A stretch of 64,000 nt of DNA from positions 1-64,000 of the forward strand of contig NZ_JAHLPW010000006.1 in assembly GCF_018918075.1 (NCBI RefSeq), read 5' to 3'. Below are positions 55,987 through 64,000 of the stretch, one piece after another; within the stretch, counting starts at the first letter, position 1; every line of letters begins with the position of its first letter. Below the pieces are notes generated by a model. The model had not been told where the DNA came from and searched no databases. It saw nothing but the letters and a program-made list of their open reading frames with translations. A program made the translations under genes and the position numbers. Origin of the DNA: Virgibacillus sp. MSJ-26. Its GTDB lineage: Bacteria; Bacillota; Bacilli; Bacillales; Amphibacillaceae.

Positions 55987-56943
55987 ATGAGGACCGGAGA
56001 ACAAGCTTATTTAGATTTATGTAATTATATTTTAGAGAATGGATCACAAAAAACGGATAGAACAGGAACAGGAACCTATTCTATTTTTGGCTATCAAATA
56101 CGCTATAACTTAAATGAAGGATTTCCATTATTGACTACAAAAAAAGTTCCTTTTCGGCTCATTGCAAGTGAACTATTGTGGTTTATAAAAGGGGATACGA
56201 ATATCCGTTATTTACTAGAGAATAATAATAATATATGGAATGAATGGGCATTTAAAAAATGGGTGGAAAGCGATGAATATAACGGTCCAGATATGACTGA
56301 CTTCGGCATTAAGAGTCTTGAAGATAGTCAATTTAAAAAAGAGTATCAAACACAGATGGAGAACTTTAAGCAAGAAATTTTAAATAACCAATCATTTGCC
56401 AATAAGTACGGTGATTTAGGTTCTGTGTATGGCAAACAATGGCGGGACTGGAAAACATCTACAAATCAAACGATTGATCAACTACATGAAGTAATTGAAT
56501 CCATCAAGACAACACCTCATTCACGTAGACATATTGTGTCGGCTTGGAATCCTGAAGATATTCCATCTATGGCCTTACCTCCATGTCATACTTTATTCCA
56601 ATTTTACGTTGCTGATGGCAAACTTTCATGTCAGCTTTATCAAAGAAGTGCAGACGTGTTTCTAGGCGTTCCATTTAATATCGCAAGCTATGCTTTGCTA
56701 ACACATCTCATTGCACATGAAGTGGGACTTGAGGTAGGAGAATTTATACATACATTTGGGGATACGCATATATACACCAACCATGTTGAACAAGTAAATA
56801 CTCAGCTTACACGTGATGTGAGATCTTTTCCGACGTTGAAAATCAAGACAGATAAAAAATCAATTTTTGATTTTGAACTTAATGATTTTGAGATCATTGA
56901 TTATAATCCACACCCAACTATAAAAGCACCTATAGCTGTTTAA
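55987..56943 (+). CDS. thyA: Thymidylate synthase (ThyA)
   Basis: ThyA methylates dUMP to dTMP using methylene-THF. The catalytic Cys is in [11 protein letters not shown], with [19 protein letters not shown] and [12 protein letters not shown]. The 318-residue length, with an insertion of about 50 residues near 85-135 compared with the 264-residue E. coli type, resembles the long form found in lactobacilli and staphylococci. The ATG follows ATGGAGGAG. dfrA follows 27 bases later, so the folate product is recycled next door. Confidence 0.96.
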   Translation: MRTGEQAYLDLCNYILENGSQKTDRTGTGTYSIFGYQIRYNLNEGFPLLTTKKVPFRLIASELLWFIKGDTNIRYLLENNNNIWNEWAFKKWVESDEYNGPDMTDFGIKSLEDSQFKKEYQTQMENFKQEILNNQSFANKYGDLGSVYGKQWRDWKTSTNQTIDQLHEVIESIKTTPHSRRHIVSAWNPEDIPSMALPPCHTLFQFYVADGKLSCQLYQRSADVFLGVPFNIASYALLTHLIAHEVGLEVGEFIHTFGDTHIYTNHVEQVNTQLTRDVRSFPTLKIKTDKKSIFDFELNDFEIIDYNPHPTIKAPIAV

Positions 56944-56970
56944 ATATTATATCAAGGAGCGTAATTATAA

Positions 56971-57462
56971 ATGATTTCTTTACTTGTAGCCATGGATCAA
57001 AATCGTGTTATCGGTTTAAATAATGATATGCCATGGCACTTACCGAAAGACTTAAAATTTTTTAAACAAAAAACAGTCGGACATACTATTGTTATGGGAA
57101 GAAAGACATTTAATTCAATTGGTCGTGTTTTACCAAATCGAAAACATGTGATTCTCACTAGAAATAAGAATGTGACTTTTCCTGAAGGTGTAGAAGTAAT
57201 TTATGATATTTCTGGGATTAAAGACCTTGATAATAATCATCCAAATGACGAATTATTTGTTATAGGTGGCGGGAAAGTATTCGAACAAGTGTTACCAATT
57301 GCTGATCGAATGTATGTTACACTTATTGATGAAACATTTGAAGGGGATGTTTATTTCCCAAATTTTTCTGAGGAAGAATGGACATTGACTTCTAAGGTTG
57401 CGGGAGAGAAAGATGAAAAAAATCCGTATGACTATTTCTTTTTACAATATGATAGATCTTGA
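56971..57462 (+). CDS. dfrA: Dihydrofolate reductase
   Basis: DfrA reduces the dihydrofolate made by ThyA. The signature VIGLNNDMPWHLPKDLKFF carries the catalytic acidic residue, followed by MGRKTFNSIGRVLPNRK and VIGGGKVFEQ. Length is 163. The ATG follows CAAGGAGCG. mobA starts 12 bases after its stop. Confidence 0.97.
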   Translation: MISLLVAMDQNRVIGLNNDMPWHLPKDLKFFKQKTVGHTIVMGRKTFNSIGRVLPNRKHVILTRNKNVTFPEGVEVIYDISGIKDLDNNHPNDELFVIGGGKVFEQVLPIADRMYVTLIDETFEGDVYFPNFSEEEWTLTSKVAGEKDEKNPYDYFFLQYDRS

Positions 57463-57474
57463 GAGGGGTTTAAA

Positions 57475-58053
57475 ATGAACACGTGTGGTGTGATTTTATC
57501 AGGAGGTAAATCTTCGCGAATGGGGACGAATAAAGCTTTATTAACAATAGATAATAAGACTGTTATCGAAACAATAGCGGAGGAACTTCAATTAGTAAGT
57601 GATAAAATTATCGTTGTTACAAATGAACCCGCAGATTATAAGTTCTTAAATTTACCTTTAGTGAGCGATCGTTATCCAAATAAAGGCCCTCTTGCTGGTA
57701 TTGAAACCGCCATGTACCATTTTGAGGCAGATCATTATATAATTTCTGCATGTGATATGCCGTTTATTAATCACCATGTTTACCAATATTTACTTGATAA
57801 TCTTGGGATTTACGATGCAATCGTACCTGAATATGATGACCAATTACATCCTCTTTCTGGTATTTTTCGTAGAAATGCTTTAAATGTTATAAAAAGTCAA
57901 ATAGAACGGGGTAATTTAAGAGTGAAAAGTTTTTTTGATTTCTTAAATGTTAAATTTGTTAAAAAATTTAATGACATTGATGAGACTTTGCTTAAAAAGC
58001 ACTTTTTCAATATGAATAATCCTGAGGAATACCAACAAGCGAGGGGTTATTAA
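57475..58053 (+). CDS. mobA: Molybdenum cofactor guanylyltransferase
   Basis: MobA joins GMP to molybdopterin to make the bis-MGD cofactor used by nitrate reductase. GVILSGGKSSRMGTNKALL is the nucleotide loop, and ISACDMPFI contains the metal aspartate. Length is 192. The ATG follows TGAGAGGGG. NarG, which needs this cofactor, is encoded about 4 kb downstream, so the placement is meaningful. It may be co-transcribed with thyA-dfrA. Confidence 0.94.
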   Translation: MNTCGVILSGGKSSRMGTNKALLTIDNKTVIETIAEELQLVSDKIIVVTNEPADYKFLNLPLVSDRYPNKGPLAGIETAMYHFEADHYIISACDMPFINHHVYQYLLDNLGIYDAIVPEYDDQLHPLSGIFRRNALNVIKSQIERGNLRVKSFFDFLNVKFVKKFNDIDETLLKKHFFNMNNPEEYQQARGY

Positions 58054-58160
58054 GCTTGTCATTCATAATCAAATCATGTTAAAATAATGAGGGAAAATCC
58101 TTATTTAAGTATGTGAGTAAGATCAAAAGATTTTGCAAATAAACTTCTGAGGTGATATAA

Positions 58161-58334
58161 ATGGCACAAATTGGAATTCCTAGTTTAATTCTAATTCTTG
58201 TTGTTGCGTTAATTATTTTTGGTCCTTCTAAACTACCGGAGATTGGAAAAGCTGCAGGAAGTTCTTTAAAAGAATTTAAAAATGCTACCAAAGGTATAGT
58301 GGATGATGAGTCAAAAGAGGAAAAAGATAAATAA
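58161..58334 (+). CDS. tatA: Sec-independent protein translocase TatA
   Basis: This 57-residue protein has an N-terminal membrane helix ([20 protein letters not shown]), the [14 protein letters not shown] hinge and amphipathic helix, then a short charged tail. It is the pore-forming partner of TatC in export of folded proteins. The ATG follows GAGGTGATAT. It is shorter than many TatA proteins but complete. tatC follows 123 bases later; QcrA is the likely substrate visible in this window. Confidence 0.92.
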   Translation: MAQIGIPSLILILVVALIIFGPSKLPEIGKAAGSSLKEFKNATKGIVDDESKEEKDK

Positions 58335-58457
58335 TCATATTCTCAGGGAAGGTGTAGGGGATGACCTTACATCTTCTTTTATGCTAAATTTTTTATTTTG
58401 TTTATTGATCTAGATTGATTAAAAAAGTAGCTTCATCGATAGGGAGAGTGAAGAAGT

Positions 58458-59201
58458 ATGCCTTCGAATACAGAGCTGAATAGCGACATTGAAATGAACA
58501 TTGTTGATCATCTGTCGGAATTAAGGAAAAGGCTGATCATGACAGCCATCTTTTTTATCGTTTCTTTTATAGTTAGTTTCATTTTTGTAAAAGATATTTA
58601 CCAATTTTTTGAAAAGGATATTGACTTTGTCCTTAATATTACAAGTCCTGGAGATACAATTTGGATCTATTTTACCATTGCAGGACTTATGGCCATTGTC
58701 CTTACACTTCCAATTTTATGTCTGCAAATATGGTTATTTGTAAAACCAGGATTAACAAAATCTGAACAAAAAGTATCCTTAGCTTATATTCCATCTGTCT
58801 TTCTTTTGTTCGTTATAGGGCTTGTATTCGGTTATTTTATTTTTATAAATTTAATTCTACCGTTTTTAATATCTTTAAACGATGGGATGTTTAATGAGTT
58901 ATTTACGGTTGATAAATACTTTAAGTTTATGTTCCGGTTGACATTACCCTTTGCTGTTTTATTTGAAATACCAGTCATTACAATGTTTCTTACTAGTATC
59001 GGTATTCTAACACCTCAGTTTTTAAGAAAATATCGTAAGTATGCTTATTTTATTTTACTTATTGTGGGTGCCTTGGTTACACCACCGGATGTCGTGTTAC
59101 AGATTGTCGTAGCCGTCCCATTAATGTTGCTATATGAAGTCAGTATCTATTTATCAACAATCATCTACAGAAAAAAACTTCGAAAACAACAGGAGTTATG
59201 A
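58458..59201 (+). CDS. tatC: Sec-independent protein translocase TatC
   Basis: TatC recognises twin-arginine signals and assembles with TatA. The conserved N-terminus IVDHLSELRKRLI, six membrane helices and LRKYRKYAYFILLIVGALVTPPD are diagnostic. Length is 247. The ATG follows AGGGAGAGTG. A weak hairpin with T-rich tail (about 58346-58380) lies between tatA and tatC and could reduce tatC expression. Confidence 0.96.
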   Translation: MPSNTELNSDIEMNIVDHLSELRKRLIMTAIFFIVSFIVSFIFVKDIYQFFEKDIDFVLNITSPGDTIWIYFTIAGLMAIVLTLPILCLQIWLFVKPGLTKSEQKVSLAYIPSVFLLFVIGLVFGYFIFINLILPFLISLNDGMFNELFTVDKYFKFMFRLTLPFAVLFEIPVITMFLTSIGILTPQFLRKYRKYAYFILLIVGALVTPPDVVLQIVVAVPLMLLYEVSIYLSTIIYRKKLRKQQEL

Positions 59202-59234
59202 TAAAAAGAATAAGCTTAATTGAGGGGGAGAACG

Positions 59235-59465
59235 TTGAAAATTTCATTTTATCATTTTGTCATGGCCTATCGAGGTAAAACAATACCTGATGACAAGAGT
59301 AAATTAGCCGATTGGATTTTTAATGACCATGGTTTTCCAAAACAAGCTACATCTTATCATGAGATTAGTGATTATTTGGAAATGAATAGTCCCTTTTCAA
59401 ATGCGCTAACTGTGTTTGACGATCTTTTTGAAGCTTACAATTTAAAAATCAATCCTGATCTATAA
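59235..59465 (+). CDS. YozE family protein (UPF0346)
   Basis: The TTG at 59235 after GAGGGGGAG gives 76 residues with the UPF0346 pattern: SFYHFVMAYRGK, LADWIFNDHGFPKQATSYHEISDYLE. The fold is a small helical (SAM-like) domain; function unknown. Its location after tatC is not the B. subtilis one. A terminator follows, so it ends the mobA-tat group. Confidence 0.83.
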   Translation: MKISFYHFVMAYRGKTIPDDKSKLADWIFNDHGFPKQATSYHEISDYLEMNSPFSNALTVFDDLFEAYNLKINPDL

Positions 59466-59480
59466 ATTTGAACGTATGTT

Positions 59481-59512
59481 ACTCCCTTTGCAGATAAATA
59501 GGGAGTTTTTTC
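59481..59512 (+). terminator. Terminator after the YozE-like gene
   Basis: ACTCCCT and AGGGAGT form a 7-bp stem followed by six T. The gap 59513-59686 beyond it has no clear promoter. Confidence 0.8.
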
Positions 59513-59686
59513 TTGGTTATTCGTCATTTAATGACTATTGTGTTGTGGAATTTTGTTAGTTCTTGCGCTTGCCCGGGAAATATTAACCGACCATTCTCCC
59601 TTCTTTTATATATTATTGCCTACACACTAATATAAATAGGGCATACTATAACTTTAGAATATATTATCGTGATAGGAGGCATATAT

Positions 59687-60160
59687 ATGGTATTCCGACC
59701 ACGTCCATCAAATCAAATACCACCAGGGCATCGGCCTCTAAGACCTATGAGTAATAACTTACCTGCATCAACACAGGGAACAGGTAATATTATAGAGCAA
59801 TTTAAACAAGCGAAGCCAGCACTTACTGATATAGCAAGCAAGGGAATAGGGGGGATGTCTAAAACATTAAATAATGTTCAGCAAGTACTTAGAGTAGTTG
59901 AAACAACAGCCCCTCTCATAAGGCAATACGGCCCTCTTGTAAAAAATCTTCCTGCCATGCTTAAAATGATGAAAGCACTTAATGATGCTGATAATTTTGG
60001 GACTGGGGATTCATTAGAATCCGGTGAGCTAAATCAAGAAGTCTCATCAGACGCTATTTCCCCAGATATAGAAATAGATAACTTAAAGAATGAAAGCAAT
60101 AAACAAGAACAATCTAAAACCAGTACACTTGGTCAATCAAAACCAAAACTCTTTATATAA
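59687..60160 (+). CDS. YqfQ/VrrA-like protein
   Basis: This 157-residue protein begins with a basic, proline-rich segment (VFRPRPSNQIPPGHRPLRP) and has a central helix-rich block ending in the family-like sequence IRQYGPLVKNLPAMLKMMK. An acidic, Ser/Asn/Gln-rich tail follows. That pattern fits the YqfQ/VrrA family found in spore formers, where repeats vary in length. The ATG 59687 is spaced seven bases from AGGAGG; an in-frame GTG 59669 overlaps that site. Role unknown, possibly in spores. Confidence 0.65.
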   Translation: MVFRPRPSNQIPPGHRPLRPMSNNLPASTQGTGNIIEQFKQAKPALTDIASKGIGGMSKTLNNVQQVLRVVETTAPLIRQYGPLVKNLPAMLKMMKALNDADNFGTGDSLESGELNQEVSSDAISPDIEIDNLKNESNKQEQSKTSTLGQSKPKLFI

Positions 60161-60244
60161 ATGAATAAATTATAAAACATTCTGGTTGATTTTTACAGTA
60201 AATAAAGGAAAATAGAACTTAACATCAATTAAGGAGGGATTCGT

Positions 60245-61201
60245 TTGAGTAAATCATACGAAGTAGCAACATTTGCAGGTGGCTGTTTTTGGTGTATGGT
60301 TGAACCGTTCGATGAAAGACCAGGAATTATTTCGGTTGTTTCAGGTTACACCGGAGGTAATGTTAAAAATCCTAGTTATCATGAAGTTACATCAAATACA
60401 ACAGGTCATATGGAAGCTGTGCAAATCACATATGACCCTCATATTATGCCATATAAAAAACTCGTTGAAACATTTTGGCAGCAAATAAATCCAACTGATC
60501 CCGAGGGTCAATTTAACGACCGAGGTGAATCATATAAGACTGCAATCTTCTATCATAATAATAATCAGAAACAAGTAGCCGAAGATTCAAAACAAAATCT
60601 TGAAACAAGTGGCAAATTCTCTGATCCTATTGTTACTAAAATCTTGCCAGCTAAAGCATTTTATCCAGCTGAAAAGGAACATCAGGATTACTATAAAAAA
60701 CATTCTTTCCATTACCGATTATACAAAAAGGGATCTGGAAGAGAAGAATTTATAGATACTCATTGGAATAATGATAAAAAAGAAAATATAAAAGACAAAT
60801 TAACTCCATTACAATATGAGGTCACACAAAATAATGGAACAGAACCTCCTTTTCAAAATAAATATTGGGACAATGAAGAAGAGGGGATTTATGTAGATAT
60901 TATTTCTGGTAAGGTATTGTTCTCGTCAAAAGAAAAATTTGATGCGGGTTGTGGATGGCCAAGCTTTACCAAGCCTGTAGATAATTATGAACTAAAAGAA
61001 AAAGTGGATACAACTCACGGTATGATTAGAACGGAAGTTAGAAGTAAAGAGGCGGATTCGCATTTAGGACATGTGTTTAACGATGGGCCAAAAGAACATG
61101 GTGGATTACGCTATTGCATGAATTCAGCTGCGATGCGATTCATACCAAAAAGTGACATGAAAGAAGAAGGCTATAGCGATTACTTATATCTTTTTAAATA
61201 G
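60245..61201 (+). CDS. msrAB: Fused peptide methionine sulfoxide reductase MsrA/MsrB
   Basis: The MsrA domain (about 1-165) has catalytic Cys14 in GGCFWCM and reduces the S sulfoxide. The MsrB domain (about 185-318) has [10 protein letters not shown] and catalytic Cys291 in [11 protein letters not shown] and reduces the R sulfoxide. The MsrB part lacks zinc-binding CxxC pairs, as in one known subgroup. In B. subtilis the two are separate adjacent genes. TTG 60245 follows AAGGAGGG. It repairs oxidised methionine in the cytoplasm. Confidence 0.95.
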   Translation: MSKSYEVATFAGGCFWCMVEPFDERPGIISVVSGYTGGNVKNPSYHEVTSNTTGHMEAVQITYDPHIMPYKKLVETFWQQINPTDPEGQFNDRGESYKTAIFYHNNNQKQVAEDSKQNLETSGKFSDPIVTKILPAKAFYPAEKEHQDYYKKHSFHYRLYKKGSGREEFIDTHWNNDKKENIKDKLTPLQYEVTQNNGTEPPFQNKYWDNEEEGIYVDIISGKVLFSSKEKFDAGCGWPSFTKPVDNYELKEKVDTTHGMIRTEVRSKEADSHLGHVFNDGPKEHGGLRYCMNSAAMRFIPKSDMKEEGYSDYLYLFK

Positions 61202-61237
61202 GTGTAATCTGTCAAAAAAAGAGGGGGTGTTCTATAC

Positions 61238-61444
61238 ATGATTCATTGGAATTGGGAAAAATCACCGGTAATTAAACAAATCGAATGTGTACATGCCGAT
61301 GCTAAAAAATTCATTGTTCATAATAAGTTAACTCCTGGAAAAAAATACGATGTTAAAAATGAAACTGAAGAATTTTATTTTATCATCGACAATAGCGATC
61401 GAATCGGTGGTTTTAAAAAGGAATACTTTAAAGAGTTAAAATAA
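61238..61444 (+). CDS. DUF6501 family small protein
   Basis: This 68-residue protein carries the family-like segment LTPGKKYDVKNETEEFYFIIDNSDRIGGFKKEYF, a small beta-rich domain of unknown function. The ATG follows GAGGGGGTG. It is 36 bases after msrAB and probably in the same transcript, ended by a perfect hairpin overlapping the stop codon region. Confidence 0.8.
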   Translation: MIHWNWEKSPVIKQIECVHADAKKFIVHNKLTPGKKYDVKNETEEFYFIIDNSDRIGGFKKEYFKELK

Positions 61445-61467
61445 CAGGCTAAAGCCTGTTATTTTTA
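61441..61467 (+). terminator. Terminator after the DUF6501 gene
   Basis: ATAACAGGC and GCCTGTTAT form a perfect 9-bp stem with a four-base loop (TAAA), followed by TTTTTAG-type sequence. The TAA stop lies at its foot. Confidence 0.88.
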
Positions 61468-61502
61468 GTTTATAAAAGTCAACATCGGCTCAAAATAATA
61501 AG

Positions 61503-61708
61503 GAAGGCCGACTAAAGTCGGTCTTTGCGACCAACGTCGGCATACCCCTTTTGCAGGGGCATGTTTCCTTTATCTCCTACGTAATGAATAGTCTCAATTA
61601 AAACCGATGCTCCTGAGCATCAACATTGACCCTACCTCGCTTGGCGAGGCGCAGTCCGTGCGTTGCTAAGCGGGCGCCACGCGCTTTTGTTCTCTAGTGG
61701 TGACAGGT
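61503..61708. repeat. Array of short GC-rich hairpins between DUF6501 gene and acyP
   Basis: Four separate inverted repeats follow each other: AAGGCCGACT/AGTCGGTCTT (61504-61525), CCCCT/AGGGG (61545-61559), GATGCTC/GAGCATC (61606-61621) and CCTCGC/GCGAGG (61635-61649), then a GC-rich tail with GCGC elements (61649-61684). It is much more GC-rich than its surroundings and has no coding frame. It looks like a dispersed intergenic repeat, distinct from the copies at 107 and 23656. Confidence 0.6.
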
Positions 61709-61712
61709 CATT

Positions 61713-61982
61713 TTATTTAATTGTAAATTGCTTATAACCTTTTTCTCCCTCTGTTTTTTCTATATTAATATCATCAACTCGAATAAAGCGGTGAAACCCA
61801 TTTTTAATTTCTGTTACATATTGATTCACTTGGTTTTCAGGTCCTTCAACTTCCATTTCTACTGTTCCATCTTCCAGATTCATGACCCACCCGTAAAGAT
61901 TATATTCATTCGCTTTTTGTTGGGCAGAATATCGAAATCCTACACCTTGTACATGACCGCTAATAATTAAATGAAAATGCAT
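61713..61982 (-). CDS. acyP: Acylphosphatase
   Basis: Acylphosphatase hydrolyses acyl phosphates. The catalytic Arg is in GHVQGVGFRYSAQQKA and the Asn in GWVMNLEDGTVE. The start at 61982 is used because AAGGAGTG precedes it on the minus strand; a longer frame to 62021 has no site. Length is 89, the normal size. It is divergent from narG. Confidence 0.94.
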   Translation of the reverse strand: MHFHLIISGHVQGVGFRYSAQQKANEYNLYGWVMNLEDGTVEMEVEGPENQVNQYVTEIKNGFHRFIRVDDINIEKTEGEKGYKQFTIK

Positions 61983-62120
61983 TGATATACACTCCTTAAT
62001 ATAGATACTATTCTTTACCACTACTGAAAAACTACTAACTTAAAGTTTAACAAGAATTATAAAAAACTAAAAGTAAGGGTAAACTGCATACTAATGTTTT
62101 ATTCTGTCTTAAACTAAAAG

Positions 62121-62159
62121 TGTGACAATTATCACACTCATTGAAATAATCATTAATAT
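62121..62159 (+). promoter_or_regulatory. FNR-type box and -10 element of the nar operon
   Basis: TGTGACAATTATCACA (62121-62136) is a perfect TGTGA-N6-TCACA site as bound by Fnr of B. subtilis. TAATAT at 62154-62159 is a suitable -10, giving a start near 62166-62170 and placing the box centre about 38 to 42 bases upstream, the activating position. This predicts anaerobic induction of narG. Confidence 0.75.
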
Positions 62160-62250
62160 TACTTGGTGTATATATTTAGACATGATATGGTAAAAAGAAA
62201 CAAATTATTTGGACATTAATAAAGTAAAAAAAGATTTCGGAGGTGGCGTC

Positions 62251-64000
62251 ATGGTAAAATCTTCTACACCTTTTTGGAAAAGATTATCGTATTTTGGTAA
62301 GTCAGAGAAGTTAAATGATCAATATGAACGATCACCATTAGACAGACATTCTGAACAAATTTATCGTAACAGATGGCAGCATGATAGAGTGGTTCGTACA
62401 ACACATGGGGTAAACTGCACAGGGTCTTGTAGTTGGAAGGTACATGTTAAGGATGGAATTATTGCATGGGAAACCCAGCAAACAGATTATCCTTCAACAG
62501 GGCCTGGCATGCCGGAATATGAACCGCGGGGTTGTCCAAGGGGAGCTTCTTTCTCCTGGTACACATATAGTCCACATCGTGTTAGGTATCCATATATTCG
62601 CTCTTCATTATTGTCTTTGTGGTCTGAGGCTCTTAACGAAGAGAAAGATCCAGTTAAGGCTTGGCAGAACTTAATAGAAGATCCAGAAAAAGCAGACAAG
62701 TATAAATCTGCACGAGGAAAAGGTGGCTTTGTTCGCACAACGTGGGAGGAAATTAACACGTTAATCTCAGCCTCTTTGATCCATACAATAAAAAAAGAGG
62801 GTCCTGATCGAATTTTTGGATTTTCTCCAATTCCCGCTATGTCAATGGTTAGTTATGCGGGGGGTTCACGTTTTTTAAATTTAATAGGTGGTTCTCTGCT
62901 TAGTTTTTACGATTGGTATGCAGATTTACCTCCAGCTTCTCCTCAAGTATGGGGAGAACAAACTGATGTTCCTGAAAGCTCGGACTGGTATAATTCTAGT
63001 TATTTATTAGTTTGGGGATCTAATTTACCACAAACAAGAACTCCAGATTCCCACTTTATGATTGAATCGAGATATAAAGGAACTAAAGTAGTAGCCGTTG
63101 CGCCAGATTACGCTGAATACGTTAAATTTGCAGATACTTGGCTGCCAGTTGAAGCAGGTATGGATGCAGCTCTTGGTATGACAATGACACAAGTTGTTTT
63201 AAATGAATATTACGTTCAGCAAGAAACTCCTTATTTTAAAGAGTACGTTAAGAAATATACTGATCTTCCATTTTTAATTACTTTATCCAAAGAAGGAGAT
63301 ACACTTCGTAGTGGCAAATTTCTTCGTGCGGAAAATCTTGACATGGAAATCTCGAATGCTGAATGGAAAACAGTTATGTTTGATCGAAAAACAAATAAAT
63401 TTGCGACGCCAAATGGTACGGTTGGACACCGCTGGGAAGATAATAAAAATTGGAATTTACATTTGAAGGATACAGATAATCAACTTGGGGATATCGATCC
63501 TTTACTTAGTTTTGTTGATAATGCAGATGAGGTAGTTGAGGTTAGCTTTCCTCAGTTTATGGTTAATACAAAAGATACATTTTCCCGAAAAGTGCCTGTG
63601 AAAAAAATAGAAATAGACGGGAACGAACAATATGTTACGACTGTGTTCGACCTTCTTTTAGCTAATAATGGGGTAACAAGAGAACAACTTGGTGAAAAAG
63701 AACTAGACTATACTGATGAAAACAGTATATACACTCCTGCTTGGCAAGAAAAATTAACAGGAGTACCTGGCGGAGATGTTGCTCAAATTGCTAGAGAATT
63801 TGCTCAAAATGCAATTGATTCCAATGGTCGATCCATGATTATTATGGGATCAGGCATCAATCATTGGTATCACTCAGACATAATATACCGGACAATATTG
63901 AATCTAGTTATGCTGACCGGATGTGAAGGTGTTAATGGAGGCGGCTGGGCACATTATGTAGGACAAGAAAAAGTTCGTCCGCTGGAAGGATGGCAATCTA
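62251..64000 (+). CDS. narG: Nitrate reductase alpha subunit NarG (5' part, runs off window)
   Basis: The first 583 residues of about 1,230 are present and the frame is open to the last base. NarG reduces nitrate to nitrite with bis-MGD molybdenum cofactor at the cytoplasmic face, fed by quinol through NarI and NarH. The FS0 iron-sulfur ligands are H52-x3-C56-x3-C60-x34-C95 (HGVNCTGSCSW ... PRGCPRGAS). LIGGSLLSFYDWYADLPPASPQ and LVWGSNLPQTRTPD bind cofactor. No twin-arginine signal is seen at the N-terminus. The ATG 62251 follows CGGAGGTGG. narHJI are expected beyond the window. Confidence 0.96.
   Translation, partial: MVKSSTPFWKRLSYFGKSEKLNDQYERSPLDRHSEQIYRNRWQHDRVVRTTHGVNCTGSCSWKVHVKDGIIAWETQQTDYPSTGPGMPEYEPRGCPRGASFSWYTYSPHRVRYPYIRSSLLSLWSEALNEEKDPVKAWQNLIEDPEKADKYKSARGKGGFVRTTWEEINTLISASLIHTIKKEGPDRIFGFSPIPAMSMVSYAGGSRFLNLIGGSLLSFYDWYADLPPASPQVWGEQTDVPESSDWYNSSYLLVWGSNLPQTRTPDSHFMIESRYKGTKVVAVAPDYAEYVKFADTWLPVEAGMDAALGMTMTQVVLNEYYVQQETPYFKEYVKKYTDLPFLITLSKEGDTLRSGKFLRAENLDMEISNAEWKTVMFDRKTNKFATPNGTVGHRWEDNKNWNLHLKDTDNQLGDIDPLLSFVDNADEVVEVSFPQFMVNTKDTFSRKVPVKKIEIDGNEQYVTTVFDLLLANNGVTREQLGEKELDYTDENSIYTPAWQEKLTGVPGGDVAQIAREFAQNAIDSNGRSMIIMGSGINHWYHSDIIYRTILNLVMLTGCEGVNGGGWAHYVGQEKVRPLEGWQS

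Noticed and set aside
62487..62759. 90-codon minus-strand ORF and 76-codon plus ORF at 62444
   Set aside because: Shadow frames of narG, which is open and well conserved through the whole stretch.

Overview
This is a contiguous chromosomal segment of a low-GC, endospore-forming Bacillaceae bacterium. Gene content and order follow the B. subtilis yphA to ypsC region closely: yphA-der-gpsA-(spoVIF)-yphE-yphF-spoIVA-hbs-mtrB-hepS-menG-hepT-ndk-cheR-aroC-aroB-aroA-ypiA-ypiB-ypiF-qcrABC-ypjA-ypjB-yugP-ypjC-ypjD-dapB-mgsA-bshA-cca-birA-panBCD-dinG-ypmB-aspB-asnS-dnaD-nth-ponA-recU-yppE-gpsB-rnpB-ypsC. Sporulation genes (spoIVA, a SpoVIF-like gene, a YqfQ-like gene) confirm a spore former. Very acidic surface proteins (PonA tail, NlpC/P60 linker) and the overall gene style suggest a halotolerant genus of the Virgibacillus/Oceanobacillus/Lentibacillus type; the genus is inference only.

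Layout. 1-706: the 3' end of an IS3-family element fused to a long imperfect-palindromic repeat. 707-22068: housekeeping (ribosome assembly GTPase, glycerol-3-phosphate dehydrogenase), spore coat assembly, HU, TRAP, menaquinone synthesis, chemotaxis methyltransferase, a compact three-gene shikimate cluster and the menaquinol:cytochrome c reductase operon. 22204-24137: a YitT-family membrane protein, then a decayed IS3-family transposase with a second copy of the same repeat. 24138-34087: a MazG-like gene without a normal start codon, dapB, mgsA, bshA, cca, birA, panBCD and dinG. 34331-46196: ypmB, aspB, asnS, dnaD, nth, the convergent recU-ponA pair, a decayed DUF2515 gene, small yppE-type genes, cdd, gpsB, RNase P RNA and a THUMP methyltransferase. 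46374-49363: a b(a/o)3-type oxidase operon on the minus strand, including a 51-residue subunit IIa. 49626-55774: a type III polyketide synthase broken by a one-base frameshift, its methyltransferase partner, a cold-shock protein, formate-THF ligase and cell-wall hydrolase genes. 55987-64000: thyA-dfrA, then mobA, tatA, tatC, msrAB, acyP and the start of narG behind a perfect FNR-type box.

How the genes fit together. Several genes serve quinone-based respiration: hepS-menG-hepT make menaquinone, qcrABC reduces cytochrome c, the ba3-type oxidase with its SCO chaperone ends the aerobic chain, and narG (with mobA for its cofactor) opens the anaerobic nitrate branch. QcrA carries a twin-arginine signal and TatA/TatC are encoded in the same window. 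aroC-aroB-aroA, aspB, dapB and panBCD supply amino acid and cofactor precursors. The trp, his, tyrA and aroH genes that interrupt the aro cluster in B. subtilis are absent here, although the TRAP gene mtrB remains; bshB1 is absent between mgsA and bshA.

I found no CRISPR array, prophage, toxin island or clearly new multi-gene system. The most unusual items are the paired IS-end/palindrome mosaics, the mazG-like gene whose open frame starts without ATG/GTG/TTG, the A7-tract frameshift in the polyketide synthase, the shrunken YpjB, the decayed DUF2515 gene and a hairpin array before acyP. All functional calls come from reading the sequence and remembered family features; no database search was run.
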